A stretch of DNA of 64,000 nucleotides from Limnohabitans sp. Rim47 (GTDB taxonomy: Bacteria > Pseudomonadota > Gammaproteobacteria > Burkholderiales > Burkholderiaceae_C), in assembly GCF_001517545.1 (NCBI RefSeq), contig NZ_FBYA01000001.1, positions 619,268 to 683,267 of the forward strand, read 5' to 3'. How positions within the stretch are numbered: the first letter of the stretch is position 1; each line of letters starts with the position of its first letter. Positions 41,390-51,500 of this stretch are shown here, piece after piece. The notes beneath the pieces are model-generated. The model did no database searches. It saw only the letters and a program-made list of their open reading frames with translations, and was not told the origin of the DNA. The position numbers were made by a program, and so were the translations under genes.

Positions 41390-42301
41390 TCACAGCCGAA
41401 GCTGCAGCTGGCTCTCAAACACTCGGGCTTGCCCCGTGTGGGGGTCGGTGAACTGCACCGATTGGGCCAGCAACTGCAAGGGCTGGCTAAAGTCTTCCGG
41501 GGCATCCGGCCCGCGCAGCACGGTCGGGTAAAACAAGTCGCCCTCAATGGGCATGCCCAACGCATTCATGTGTACCCGCAGTTGATGGCGCTTGCCGGTG
41601 ATGGGTTCAAGTTGGTAGAGCGCCCGGTCACCCGAGGTACGCAGCAGGCTGATGCGGGTTTCGCTGTTGGCTTGGCCAGCAACTTCTTGGGTTCTGAAGA
41701 AGGGCTCGCCCGGCACCAAGCGGCTGGTGTGTACGCGTGGCAAATCCACTTGAGGTGGCCATGCTGCAACGGCGTGGTACGACTTGTGAATGTGTTTGTC
41801 TCGGAACAGGGCGTGATAAGCATCGCGCTCATGCAGGCGTTTGCCCAACAGCACCAGGCCTGCGGTCTCGCGGTCAATGCGGTGCAGGGGCACCAAGTCG
41901 GCGCAAGCGGTCAGGCGTTTGAGTTGCACCAACAGGCTTTGCTGCACATAGCGCCCGCTGGGGGTGACGGGCATGAAATGCGGTTTGTCGGCCACCAGCA
42001 GGTGATCGTCTTCAAACACGATGCGCGCTTGCACGGGTAAGACCGGTTCATTGACCAGGTTGCGGTAGTAATAAAAGCGTTGACCCGGCTGGCAGGCTTG
42101 CTCGGGCAGGGCGGGCTGACCGGTTTCCTGCAAGACCAGGCCTTCTTGCAAGCGCTGTGCCCATTCGCTGCGCGCGATGCCGGGCATGCGTGCAGCCAAA
42201 AAATCGAGCACATTGAGCGTGCAGGCTGGTGGGACCGAAACCACGCTGGCGCTCACGCCATCGCGCATGGGCAACTGAGGCCCTTGGCCCGCTTGGCTCA
42301 T
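41390..42301 (-). CDS. RluA-family pseudouridine synthase
   Basis: A 303-residue enzyme. The catalytic Asp is in LHRIDRETAGLVL (HRxDxxTSG family pattern), followed by the KSYHAVA and LEPITGKRHQLRVHMNALGMPIEGD segments of the RluA core. Which tRNA or rRNA uridine it modifies is not clear. The ATG at 42301 comes 1 base after the trmB stop. Confidence 0.9.
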   Translation of the reverse strand: MSQAGQGPQLPMRDGVSASVVSVPPACTLNVLDFLAARMPGIARSEWAQRLQEGLVLQETGQPALPEQACQPGQRFYYYRNLVNEPVLPVQARIVFEDDHLLVADKPHFMPVTPSGRYVQQSLLVQLKRLTACADLVPLHRIDRETAGLVLLGKRLHERDAYHALFRDKHIHKSYHAVAAWPPQVDLPRVHTSRLVPGEPFFRTQEVAGQANSETRISLLRTSGDRALYQLEPITGKRHQLRVHMNALGMPIEGDLFYPTVLRGPDAPEDFSQPLQLLAQSVQFTDPHTGQARVFESQLQLRL

Positions 42302-42302
42302 G

Positions 42303-43043
42303 TCAGACGCGGCGGAATACCAAGTCCCACACGCCATGGCCCAACTTGAGGCCCCGGTTTTCAAATTTGGTCAGGGGCCTGTAGTCGGGTTTGGTGGCAA
42401 AGCCGTTTGCTGCATCGCTGGTGTTTACCAACAAAGGTTCTGCACAGAGCACGCCCATCATTTGCTCAGAGTAAGGCTGCCAGTCGGTGGCCAGGTGCAG
42501 GTAGCCCCCGGGCTTGATGTGCTGTGCCAAGCGATGGATGAAGGACGACTGGATCAGGCGGCGCTTGTGATGGCGGCTTTTGTGCCAAGGGTCCGGAAAG
42601 AAAATATGCACACCGTCCAGGCTGTCCGTGCCCAGCATGTTGTCCATGACCTCAATCGCGTCGTGCTGCACGATGCGGATGTTGCCAATGTGCTCTTCGC
42701 CGCAGCGTTTGAGCAGGGCGCCCACACCCGGCTCATGCACTTCGCAGCACAAAAAATTGTCGTTGGGGCGCACCTGCGCGATCTTGGCTGTGGCGTCGCC
42801 CATGCCGAAACCGATTTCAAGAATCAGCGGGGCACTGCGCCCAAACGCGGCCGGCACGTCCAGACGTTCGGCGCTGTAAGGGATCAAAAAATGCGGTCCG
42901 AATTGCTCAAACGCCCTGACTTGCCCAGAACCCATGCGCCCGGCACGCAGCACATAGGTCTTGATGGTGCGCATGAAGGGAGCGTCTTTGGCTTGTGTGG
43001 CGTCGATGGCCGGGGCGTTCGTGGTGTCTTCAGGCGTCGTCAT
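42303..43043 (-). CDS. trmB: tRNA (guanine-N7-)-methyltransferase
   Basis: A 246-residue SAM-dependent enzyme that makes m7G46 in tRNAs. LILEIGFGMGDAT binds SAM, and the family signature HIFFPDPWHKSRHHKRRL is intact, as is GGYLHLATDW. I chose the ATG at 43043; the open frame continues far upstream but only as a shadow of gluQ. No clear ribosome site is seen. Confidence 0.96.
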   Translation of the reverse strand: MTTPEDTTNAPAIDATQAKDAPFMRTIKTYVLRAGRMGSGQVRAFEQFGPHFLIPYSAERLDVPAAFGRSAPLILEIGFGMGDATAKIAQVRPNDNFLCCEVHEPGVGALLKRCGEEHIGNIRIVQHDAIEVMDNMLGTDSLDGVHIFFPDPWHKSRHHKRRLIQSSFIHRLAQHIKPGGYLHLATDWQPYSEQMMGVLCAEPLLVNTSDAANGFATKPDYRPLTKFENRGLKLGHGVWDLVFRRV

Positions 43044-43141
43044 GAGGGGCAGGGTGAGTAAGCAAACCCGGTGATTATCGCGGTTCCCAAAGCGGCCATT
43101 GGCTGGCCCGGCGCGCCTGCCTGGCTGTGGGCATCGAAGCA

Positions 43142-44083
43142 TCAACTCAGGCTGTTGCTTGACCGCCAGACCTGTACCCACTGTGCCAAGGCCTGTGTGA
43201 TGGCCGTTTTGTCGCCAACGGCAGGCAGCCCTAGCACTTGCGCTGCTGCATTCAGTGCGGTCAGTGGCACGCGCAAATCCAGCGCCAGTGCCCCGTTTTG
43301 TTTGCTGAGCTTTTCGCCATTGGCACCCAGCACCAAAGGTGTGTGCAAGTATTGCGGCGTGGGCAGGCCCAAGGCGCGTTGCAGCAAGATTTGTCGCACG
43401 GTGTTGTCGGCCAGGTCTTCCCCGCGCACCACGTGGGTGATGCCTTGTTCTGCATCGTCCACCACGACTGCCATTTGGTAGGCCCACAGGCCATCGGCGC
43501 GGCGAAGCACAAAGTCGCCCACTTCTGTGAGCACGTTTTGTTGTTGTGGCCCCAAACGCCGGTCTTGCCAGCGCGTGACTTCGGGCAAGTCGAGCGCGGT
43601 TTGCACGGCGCGCACATTCAAACGCCAAGCCCTGGCAGGTTTGCCGTTCAGCCCCTCGCGGCATGTACCGGGGTATATCGCAGCTTGGTGGCGTGCCGCA
43701 GACGGGGCTTGTGAGGCTTCGATAGCGGCCTCGATGTCTTTGCGCGAACAGCCGCAGGGATAGGCCCAACCTTGGGTCACCAGGGTGTCAAGCGCTTGTT
43801 GGTAGACGTGTGCACGCTTGCTTTGCCGCCATACGAGACCGAATGGATTTTGAGCATCGGCACCGAGGCCATCGGGCACCAATCCACAAACGCTCAGCTG
43901 TTGCAGGATGGCCGCATCGGCCTGCGGCACGCAGCGCGGGGTGTCCACGTCTTCGATGCGCACGCACCATTGCCCACTGTGGGCGCGAGCATCCAGCCAA
44001 CTGGCCAGTGCCGCCACCAGCGAGCCCGCATGCAAAAGGCCGGTTGGCGAAGGCGCAAACCGGCCTGTATACCGCACTGTCAT
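43142..44083 (-). CDS. gluQ: Glutamyl-Q tRNA(Asp) synthetase
   Basis: A 313-residue class I synthetase-like enzyme without an anticodon domain that glutamylates queuosine in tRNA-Asp. GRFAPSPTGLLHAGSL is the HIGH-type motif, CVRIEDVDTPR follows, CGCSRKD with later Cys residues marks the zinc site, and KLSKQNG is the KMSKS variant. It starts 8 bp after the renalase-like stop. Confidence 0.96.
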   Translation of the reverse strand: MTVRYTGRFAPSPTGLLHAGSLVAALASWLDARAHSGQWCVRIEDVDTPRCVPQADAAILQQLSVCGLVPDGLGADAQNPFGLVWRQSKRAHVYQQALDTLVTQGWAYPCGCSRKDIEAAIEASQAPSAARHQAAIYPGTCREGLNGKPARAWRLNVRAVQTALDLPEVTRWQDRRLGPQQQNVLTEVGDFVLRRADGLWAYQMAVVVDDAEQGITHVVRGEDLADNTVRQILLQRALGLPTPQYLHTPLVLGANGEKLSKQNGALALDLRVPLTALNAAAQVLGLPAVGDKTAITQALAQWVQVWRSSNSLS

Positions 44084-44091
44084 GCGATGGG

Positions 44092-45138
44092 TCAGCGTTT
44101 TTTGAGTACCGCCAAGGCCAACTCCAGGCCCGAGACAAACGCGTCTTCGGCCCGGTGGCCCAGGCACCAGTCGCCGCACAGGCCAATCCCTTGGTCTTTT
44201 GACCACAGGTGGCTTTGGCCCAAAGGCTGGGCCGTTTTGGCGTACAGCCAGCGGTGCACCTCGGCGTGTGCCGGTGTGGCGCGGATGCCGGTGATTTCGG
44301 CAAAAGCCTTGATCAGCTTGCCGGTGATGCGCTCGGGCGTGTCATTGACGTGCTCTGCCGACCAAGGGGCGCTGGCCTGCACCGTCCAGCGTTCGATGCG
44401 TTCGCGCCCGGGTTTGGACGATTCGCGCGCCATCCACGCGATGCGGTGGTGTGTGCTGCGGGCCGCGTTCCATTGGGGGCCAAGAGTGATCAAGTCGGGT
44501 TGCACGGCCTGAGGATAGGCCAGCATCAAGGTCCAGCAGGGGTCTACACGCACGCTGTCCAAGGGGGCAGCCAAGGTGCTGAGTCCTGAGGCGTTCAACA
44601 ACGCGGCGGCTTGGGCGGGTGGTATGGCCAAAATGACTTTGTCAAAGCCGGCAAAGATGTGCTGACCGCCGTCTTCGGTTTCCGTCTGAAGTTGCCAGCC
44701 ATTTTTCTTCAGTGGGTCGGCCATGATCTGGGTGACCCGGGTTTGCAGCTGCACATTGCCGTCTTCGACCAAGGGCGCAGCCCAGGCTTTGACCAAACCG
44801 TTCATGCCGGGTGTCGCCACCCAGTGGCGCTCGCCACCGGGCAAGCCCGCCTCGATCACGCGGCCATTGGGGTCGAGCACGCGCACGGCGTTGGCGCTCC
44901 AGGGTTTGCAGACGCCCGGGGCGGTGCCAATGGCCAGCTCAAAACGCGGGTCGCGTACGGTGAAGTATTGGGCTCCGTGGTCAAAGCTGCCAAACGCGCT
45001 GGCGCGGGTGGACATGCGCCCACCCAAGCCCCGGCTTTTCTCAAAAAGCGTGACGTTGTGACCGGCTTGGCGCAGTGTGCGTGCGCAAGTCACGCCGGCC
45101 AGGCCGACTCCGATGATGGCGATGTGTTGTGTAGTCAT
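44092..45138 (-). CDS. Renalase-like FAD-dependent oxidoreductase
   Basis: A 348-residue flavoprotein. The dinucleotide loop IAIIGVGLAGVTCARTLRQAG (about 6-26) and LFEKSRGLGGRMSTR (about 32-46) are those of renalase-like oxidases; the C-terminal GLCGDWCLGHRAEDAFVSGLELA is also family-typical. The substrate is probably a reduced nicotinamide form or an amine, but that is inference. First gene of a minus-strand run with gluQ and the downstream tRNA-modification genes. Confidence 0.88.
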   Translation of the reverse strand: MTTQHIAIIGVGLAGVTCARTLRQAGHNVTLFEKSRGLGGRMSTRASAFGSFDHGAQYFTVRDPRFELAIGTAPGVCKPWSANAVRVLDPNGRVIEAGLPGGERHWVATPGMNGLVKAWAAPLVEDGNVQLQTRVTQIMADPLKKNGWQLQTETEDGGQHIFAGFDKVILAIPPAQAAALLNASGLSTLAAPLDSVRVDPCWTLMLAYPQAVQPDLITLGPQWNAARSTHHRIAWMARESSKPGRERIERWTVQASAPWSAEHVNDTPERITGKLIKAFAEITGIRATPAHAEVHRWLYAKTAQPLGQSHLWSKDQGIGLCGDWCLGHRAEDAFVSGLELALAVLKKR

Positions 45139-45213
45139 GCAGCCACTTTAGCCGAGAAACGACGACCGATGTTGACCGGGTGGGTTAGTACCAATGCACT
45201 TTTGCAATGCACT

Positions 45214-46152
45214 TCAGGCCGCATGCATCTTTTGCAACAAGGCCAAGCGCGTGGCGGGTTTGTCAAGCTGGGCGGTCCACCACAACAAGGCATGGCCAGC
45301 AGGGCTTAAGCGGCTGTCGCGCCATGCGGCGTGCACCAGGCTCAGACGCGATTGGTCGGTTTTTTTAAGCACCAGCAGGCCTTGTTTGACATAAGGCTCG
45401 GCCAGGTTTTGGGGCAAAAAGCCAGCCCCCAAACCGCGCAGTTGGGCTTGCAACTTGCTGGCCATATCGGGCACGGTGAAGACGTCTTGACCGCCTTGCA
45501 GCCCTACAGTCAGGCCGCTGCCGCGTTGCACCGAATCGGCCACAGCCACCATGCGGTACTGCACCAGCAGGGCATCGCTCAAGGGCTCGGCGGCGAGGGC
45601 CAAAGGGTGTTGTGGCGCTACGGCAAACACAAAAGGCACCTCGCCCAGCGCCATGTGCTGGATATCTGCGGCCATGTGCTGCCCCAGCGCCACACCCAAA
45701 GCCAAGTCGGCTTGTCCCGAAGTCAAGGCCGCCATGGTGCCAGACAGGGTTTCGTGGCGAATGCGCAAACGGGTCGGGCTGTTCAGGGTCAAAAAAGCTT
45801 CGCTCAAATCCATGACCACGCTGCGCGAGACGATGCTGTCCACCGCCACCGTCAGCACGGCTTCCCAACCGGTGGCCACGCGCTTGACGCGGTTGGCCAC
45901 GGTGTCGATGTCTTGCAGCAAGCGGCCCGCTTCGCGCAGCAGCTCTTGGCCTGCGGCGGTGGGGCGTGCCTGGCGCGAACTGCGGTCGAACAGCAGCACA
46001 TCCAAGGCGTCTTCGAGCTGGCGCACGCGGTAAGTCAGGGCGCTGGGCACCAGGTTGAGCTTGCGGGCGGCAGCGGCAAAACTGCCTTGCTCGTCGATGG
46101 TTTGCAGCATGAACAGGGCGTCGGGTGTGAGCCAATCTTTGGGACTTTGCAT
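45214..46152 (-). CDS. LysR-family transcriptional regulator
   Basis: A 312-residue regulator with the winged HTH at about 12-70 (MLQTIDEQGSFAAAARKLNLVPSALTYRVRQLEDALDVLLFDR) and a periplasmic-binding-fold effector domain (about 95-300). It is divergent from the pirin gene, with a palindromic T-N11-A box in between, the usual arrangement for LysR autoregulation and activation of the neighbour. Confidence 0.95.
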   Translation of the reverse strand: MQSPKDWLTPDALFMLQTIDEQGSFAAAARKLNLVPSALTYRVRQLEDALDVLLFDRSSRQARPTAAGQELLREAGRLLQDIDTVANRVKRVATGWEAVLTVAVDSIVSRSVVMDLSEAFLTLNSPTRLRIRHETLSGTMAALTSGQADLALGVALGQHMAADIQHMALGEVPFVFAVAPQHPLALAAEPLSDALLVQYRMVAVADSVQRGSGLTVGLQGGQDVFTVPDMASKLQAQLRGLGAGFLPQNLAEPYVKQGLLVLKKTDQSRLSLVHAAWRDSRLSPAGHALLWWTAQLDKPATRLALLQKMHAA

Positions 46153-46168
46153 GTTGCTTGTATTTTAT

Positions 46169-46183
46169 TTCAAATAATTTGAA
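46169..46183. promoter_or_regulatory. LysR-type operator dyad
   Basis: TTCAAAT-A-ATTTGAA, 7-bp arms, in the divergent gap 17 bp upstream of the LysR start codon. It fits the T-N11-A rule. Confidence 0.65.
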
Positions 46184-46259
46184 TGATGGCGGCAAACCAA
46201 TTGCACCCTACCCAGGGGTTCATTCTTTAAAGTTAGATGCAATTACTCAGGAAAAAACC

Positions 46260-46961
46260 ATGCTGACTTTGCGCAAATCCTCCGAACGCGGCTACGCCGA
46301 CCATGGCTGGCTCAAGTCGTTTCACAGCTTTTCTTTTGCCAACTACATGGACCCGGCCCACATGGGCTGGGGCAATTTGCGCGTGATCAACGAAGACCGC
46401 ATTGCCCCCGGCACCGGCTTTGGCACGCACGGTCACCGCGACATGGAAATCATCAGCTACGTGCTGTCGGGCAATCTGGCCCATCAGGACAGCATGGGCA
46501 ACGTCAAGGGTATTCCGCCCGGTGATGTGCAGCGCATGAGCGCAGGCCGCGGTGTGCGCCACAGTGAGTTCAACCACGCCGAGGGCGAGCAAACCCATTT
46601 TTTGCAGATCTGGATTGAGCCGAATGTGATGGGCATTGACCCCGGTTACGAGCAAAAAACCGTGCCTGAAGCCGCCAAACGCGGGCAGCTGGCGCTGGTG
46701 GCCGCCCCCGATTCGGGCGAATTTAGCGTCAAAATTCATGCCGATGCCCGCTTGTATGCAGGCTTGTTCGATGGCGCCGAGCATGCGAGCCTGGCCCTCA
46801 ACCCCGCGCGCAAAGCCTATGTGTTTTTGGTGAGCGGCAGTTTGCAGGTCAACGGCCAGCCGCTTCAGACCGGCGATGCCGCTCTGCTGCAAGCTGAGTC
46901 TTCGTTGGCATTGTCCCAAGGCCAAAACGCCGAAGTGCTGGTGTTTGATCTGTGCGCCTGA
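46260..46961 (+). CDS. Pirin-family protein (YhaK type)
   Basis: A 233-residue bicupin. The metal-ligand pattern GFGTHGHRDMEIISYVLSG (His-x-His and Glu) and MSAGRGVRHSEFNHAEGEQTHFLQIWIEP mark the pirin N-terminal cupin. Bacterial pirins of this kind are redox sensors or quercetinase-like enzymes. CAGGA precedes the ATG. A flavodoxin gene follows, an association common in proteobacteria. Confidence 0.93.
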   Translation: MLTLRKSSERGYADHGWLKSFHSFSFANYMDPAHMGWGNLRVINEDRIAPGTGFGTHGHRDMEIISYVLSGNLAHQDSMGNVKGIPPGDVQRMSAGRGVRHSEFNHAEGEQTHFLQIWIEPNVMGIDPGYEQKTVPEAAKRGQLALVAAPDSGEFSVKIHADARLYAGLFDGAEHASLALNPARKAYVFLVSGSLQVNGQPLQTGDAALLQAESSLALSQGQNAEVLVFDLCA

Positions 46962-46985
46962 CACACAGCATGCCGCAAGCTTTTT

Positions 46986-47044
46986 GCCGTTCCCGCGCAG
47001 GCGGCAACCCAATCCCCCGTCATTCCCGCGCAGGCGGGAATCCA
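46986..47044. repeat. Two REP-like palindromes (copies 3 and 4)
   Basis: Two side-by-side elements sharing CCCGCGCAGGCGG: a degenerate one at 46986-47013 and a perfect one at 47015-47044 (ATTCCC-n8-GGGAAT core, like the Neisseria dRS3 type). They lie between the pirin and flavodoxin genes and are related to the elements at 27855 and 28543. Confidence 0.75.
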
Positions 47045-47083
47045 TTTCCCTTCTCTGTGTTCTTTTTTTAAGGAGTCTTTCTC

Positions 47084-47617
47084 ATGGCTAAAACCGTTGT
47101 TGTTTTCCATTCTGGCTACGGCCACACCCAGCGCGTGGCCCAATTTGTGGCCCAAGGCGCCAATGCCCAATCGATCACCATTGATGCCGACGGCAACATC
47201 ACCGAGGCCGACTGGGCCGCGCTGGACGCCGCTGATGCCATCATCTTTGGCTCGCCCACCTACATGGGCATGGCCTCATGGCAGTTCAAGAAGTTTGCCG
47301 ACGCCACTTCCAAGCGCTGGTTCACCAGCGCCTGGAAAGACAAAGTCGCTGGCGGCTTCACCATCTCGGCCAGCCCCAGCGGCGACAAACTGTCGACCAT
47401 CCAGTACTTCATCACACTGGCCATGCAGCAAGGCATGGTGTGGGTCGGCCAGCCCGCCATGAACGACGGCACCATCAACCGCATCGGCTCCAACTCCGGT
47501 GTGATGGCACAAGTGGGCCCCACCAGCCCCGCCGAAGACATTCCTCAAGGCGATTTGGACACCGCCAAAGCCTATGGCGAGCGCGTGGCCGCTGTGGCCG
47601 CCAAACTGCGCGGCTGA
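47084..47617 (+). CDS. Flavodoxin-family protein (WrbA/NQO-like)
   Basis: A 177-residue FMN protein. VVVFHSGYGHTQRVAQFV (about 5-22) is the phosphate-binding loop; GSPTYMGMASWQFKKFAD and FTISASPSGDKLSTI are the other FMN-contact loops typical of WrbA-like NAD(P)H:quinone reductases. AAGGAG precedes the ATG. It is expected to be regulated with the pirin by the LysR protein upstream. Confidence 0.92.
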   Translation: MAKTVVVFHSGYGHTQRVAQFVAQGANAQSITIDADGNITEADWAALDAADAIIFGSPTYMGMASWQFKKFADATSKRWFTSAWKDKVAGGFTISASPSGDKLSTIQYFITLAMQQGMVWVGQPAMNDGTINRIGSNSGVMAQVGPTSPAEDIPQGDLDTAKAYGERVAAVAAKLRG

Positions 47618-47639
47618 TCCTTGGGCTAAAGCCCATCCA

Positions 47640-47675
47640 AAAGCCAGGACGGTGCCCATCGTCCTGGCTTTTTTT
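47640..47675 (+). terminator. Rho-independent terminator after flavodoxin gene
   Basis: AAAGCCAGGACG ... CGTCCTGGCTTT followed by TTTTTC; a 12-bp stem 22 bp past the stop. Confidence 0.9.
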
Positions 47676-47731
47676 CGACCGGTATCGCCCTGAGACACCA
47701 ACCTAGGCCCGGCACTTGCTAGGATGACGGC

Positions 47732-48427
47732 ATGAAAATCATCTCGATGTTGCCCTGGGCCGATTGGTTGGCCCTGTTTTCTTTTTTTGCGTTGTGGGTA
47801 GGTTACGCCTGGATCGCCAAGGTCCGTGGCTTGCGTGACCAGAGCCTGATCGCCACCACCAACCGCTATCGCCAGTTGTGGATGATGCAGGCCACGGGCC
47901 GCGATCCGCGCATGCTCGATGGCCTGATCACGCAAAACCTCTCGCAAACGCCAGCTTTCTTTTCGTCCACCAGCATCATCATCATCGGTGGTCTGTTTGC
48001 GCTGTTGGGCACCACCGACAAAGCGGCCGAATTGGTGCGCGAAATCCCGTTTGCCCAGCCCACCCCCATGCTGGTGTTCGAGTTCAAGATCTTGGTGCTG
48101 GTGGGCATCTTTGTGTATGCCTTTTTCCGCTTTTCGTGGTCAATGCGTCAGTACACCTTTGTGGCGCTGGTCATCGGTGCCATGCCCCCGCCTGAAGAGT
48201 TCATCGAAAAGCGCTTTGACCGCCAGCACTTTGCCGAACGCGCGGGCAACTTGGTCAGTGCGGCAGCCGAGACGTTCAACGATGGTTTGCGGGCCTATTA
48301 CTTTTCTTTTGCCGCCATGGCCTGGTTTTTCTCACCTTTGGCGCTGGTCATGGGGACGGCCTTGGTGGTGCTGATCCTTTACGGGCGAGAGTTCAGGTCT
48401 GACGTGCTGCAGGTCCTGCGCGACTGA
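47732..48427 (+). CDS. DUF599 membrane protein
   Basis: A 231-residue protein with four to five hydrophobic segments (about 8-27, 78-95, 113-132, 138-152, 195-220). The pattern WADWLALFSFFALWVGYAW, NRYRQLWMMQ and FRFSWSMRQYTF matches the DUF599 family. The function is unknown. It stands between the flavodoxin terminator and dnaE. Confidence 0.85.
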   Translation: MKIISMLPWADWLALFSFFALWVGYAWIAKVRGLRDQSLIATTNRYRQLWMMQATGRDPRMLDGLITQNLSQTPAFFSSTSIIIIGGLFALLGTTDKAAELVREIPFAQPTPMLVFEFKILVLVGIFVYAFFRFSWSMRQYTFVALVIGAMPPPEEFIEKRFDRQHFAERAGNLVSAAAETFNDGLRAYYFSFAAMAWFFSPLALVMGTALVVLILYGREFRSDVLQVLRD

Positions 48428-48511
48428 ATCTGCAAACCTTCGGACGCAGTGGCTGCCTCCCACAGACAGGCCTACCTTTTGCCGCAGGGTGACCTCCTAC
48501 AATGGCGGGCT

Positions 48512-51500
48512 ATGTTTGTTCACCTGCGCCTTCACACCGAATTTTCTGTCGTTGACTCCACTTGCCGCATCGACGATGTGGTCAAGATCGCGGCCAAAGA
48601 CGGTCAGCCTGCCTTGGCCATCACCGATCTGAACAACCTGTTTGGCGGGGTCAAGTTCTACAAAGAAGGTCGGGGCAAGGGCGTCAAGCCCATCCTGGGT
48701 GCCGAAATCAACCTGGAAGGTTTGGGCGGTGATCTGGGGGCCATCAGCCGGGTGGTGGTGTTGGTGCAAAGTCACCAAGGCTATCTGAACATTTGCGAAT
48801 TATTGGCCCGCGCATGGACCCAAAACGTGCTCAAAGGCGTGGCCGTGATCAAGCTGGTTTGGCTCAAAGAACTGTCTGAGGGCTTGATCTTGTTGTCGGG
48901 GGCGCAGGCTGGCCCGGTGGGGCAGGCCTTGGTGCAGGGCGACAGCGACAAAGCCGCCGATGTGGCTTTGCAGTTGGGCTCGATTTTTCCGCACCGCTTT
49001 TATCTGGAACTGCAACGAGCGGGCCGCCCCGACGACGAACCGCAGGTGGTGGGCGCCGTGGCGCTGGCCGCCCGCTTGGGTTTGCCCGTGGTGGCCACGC
49101 ACCCGGTGCAGTTTCACACCGCCGAAGACTACGAGGCCCACGAAGCCCGTGTGTGCATCTCGGAAGGCGAAATCTTGGCCAACCAGCGCCGGGTACGCCG
49201 TTTCACCCGCGAGCAATACTTCAAATCCGCAGCGCAAATGTGTGCGTTGTTTGCCGATGTGCCCAGCGCCATCGCCAACACGCTGGAGATCGCCAAGCGC
49301 TGCAACCTGACCTTGGTGCTGGGCAAGCCACAGTTGCCCAACTTCCCGATTCCGCCTGTGAATGGCGTGGTCATGTCCGTGGACGACTACTTTCGCCACG
49401 TTTCGCATGAAGGGCTGGAAGCCCGCCTGCTGCATCTGTACCCCAACGAAACCAAACGCAACGAAGAACGCCCGCGTTATGTGGAGCGCCTGGAGTTCGA
49501 GCTGAACACCATCTTGAAGATGGGTTTCCCGGGCTACTTCTTGATCGTGGGTGACTTCATTCAGTGGGCCAAGGCCAATGGTTGTCCTGTCGGCCCGGGC
49601 CGGGGCTCGGGTGCCGGCTCGCTGGTGGCCTATGCGCTCAAGATCACCGATCTCGATCCACTGCAATACAACCTGCTGTTCGAGCGATTTTTGAACCCCG
49701 AGCGGGTGTCGATGCCTGACTTCGATATTGACTTTTGCCAGGGCAACCGCGACCGGGTGATCGACTATGTGAAAGACAAATACGGGCGTGACGCGGTCAG
49801 CCAGATTGCCACTTTCGGCACCATGGCCGCGCGTGCGGCGATTCGCGACGTGGGCCGTGTGCTGGACATGAGCTACATGTTTTGCGATGGCATCAGCAAG
49901 CTGATTCCCAACAAGCCGGGCATGTCAGTCACGCTGCAATACCCGCCCGCCACGCCCAAAGAGGGCGACAAGAACAACTACGCCATCGCCATGGAGCCCA
50001 TCCTGGCTGAACGCATCGAGCGCGAAGAAGATGTGAAGACGCTCATCGAGCTGGCCCAAAAGCTCGAAGGCATGACGCGCAACATCGGCATGCACGCCGG
50101 GGGTGTCTTGATCGCGCCGGGCAAGTTGACCGACTTTTGCCCGCTTTACCAGCAGCCCGGCAGCGAATCGGCGGTGAGCCAGTACGACAAAGACGACGTG
50201 GAGGCCGCAGGCCTGGTGAAGTTCGACTTCTTGGGCTTGGCCACGCTGACGATCTTGGAGATCGCCCGCGAGTTCATCATGAAGCGGCACAAGGGTCAGG
50301 AGAGCTTCGCCTTTGAAAATATCCCGCTCGACGACACACCCACCTACAAACTTTTCTCGGACGGTAAGACCGAAGCCGTGTTCCAGTTTGAAAGCCGTGG
50401 CATGCAGGGCATGTTGCGCGATGCCCGGCCCAGCCGCCTGGAAGACCTGATTGCGCTGAACGCGCTGTACCGTCCAGGCCCCATGGACCTGATCCCCAGC
50501 TTTGTGGCGCGCAAGCACGGGCGTGAGGTCATTGAGTACCCGCACCCGCTGGTGGCCGAGATGCTGAGTGAGACCTACGGCATCATGGTTTACCAAGAGC
50601 AGGTGATGCAGACCGCCCAGATTTTGGGTGGCTACAGCTTGGGTGGTGCGGACATGCTGCGCCGGGCCATGGGCAAGAAGAAGGCCGAAGAAATGGCCGA
50701 GCACCGCGCCATCTTTCGTGCGGGTGCGGCCAAGAACGACATCACCGAAGAAAAAGCCGACGAGGTTTTTGACTTGATGGAAAAGTTCGCGGGCTATGGC
50801 TTCAACAAGTCACACGCTGCCGCTTACTCTTTGTTGGCGTACCACACAGGCTGGCTCAAGGTGCACTACACCGCTGAGTTCTTCTGCGCCAACATGACGG
50901 TAGAAATGGACGACACCGACAAGCTCAAGGTGCTTTATGAAGACGCGGTCAAGTTCGGCATCACCTTTGATCCGCCGGACGTGAATCGGGGTACACACCG
51001 GTTTGAACCCGTCACCGACAAGGTGATTCGCTATGGCCTGGGTGCCATCAAAGGCACAGGTCAGCAAGCGATCGACGCCATCGTGGCGGCCCGTACCGAG
51101 GGCGGCCCGTTCACCAGCCTTTTTGACTTTGCCGTGCGCGTGGACCGCACCCGCATCAACAAACGCACGGTGGACGCACTCATCAAAGCCGGTGCCTTTG
51201 ATTCGCTGCACATGAACCGCGCCGCCTTGTCGGCCAGCGTCGACCGGGCGTTCGAGTTCTCCAGTGCCACCACGGCCAACGCCAACCAAGGCGGCCTGTT
51301 TGACATGCTGGGCGATGACTCGCACGGCTCCAGCACGCAAGAGCCCGACCTGGTCGAAGTCATGCCCTGGGGCATCAAGGAACGCCTGCTGCTCGAGAAA
51401 ACCGCTGTGGGCTTCTTCCTGTCGGGCCATTTGTTTGATGCAGTGGAACGCGAGGTGCGCCAGTTTGCCCGCCGCAAGATCGACGACCTGATCGACAGCC

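Noticed and set aside
42303..43769. 488-codon version of trmB
   Set aside because: The upstream half is a shadow of gluQ in another frame; the TrmB domain starts at 43043.
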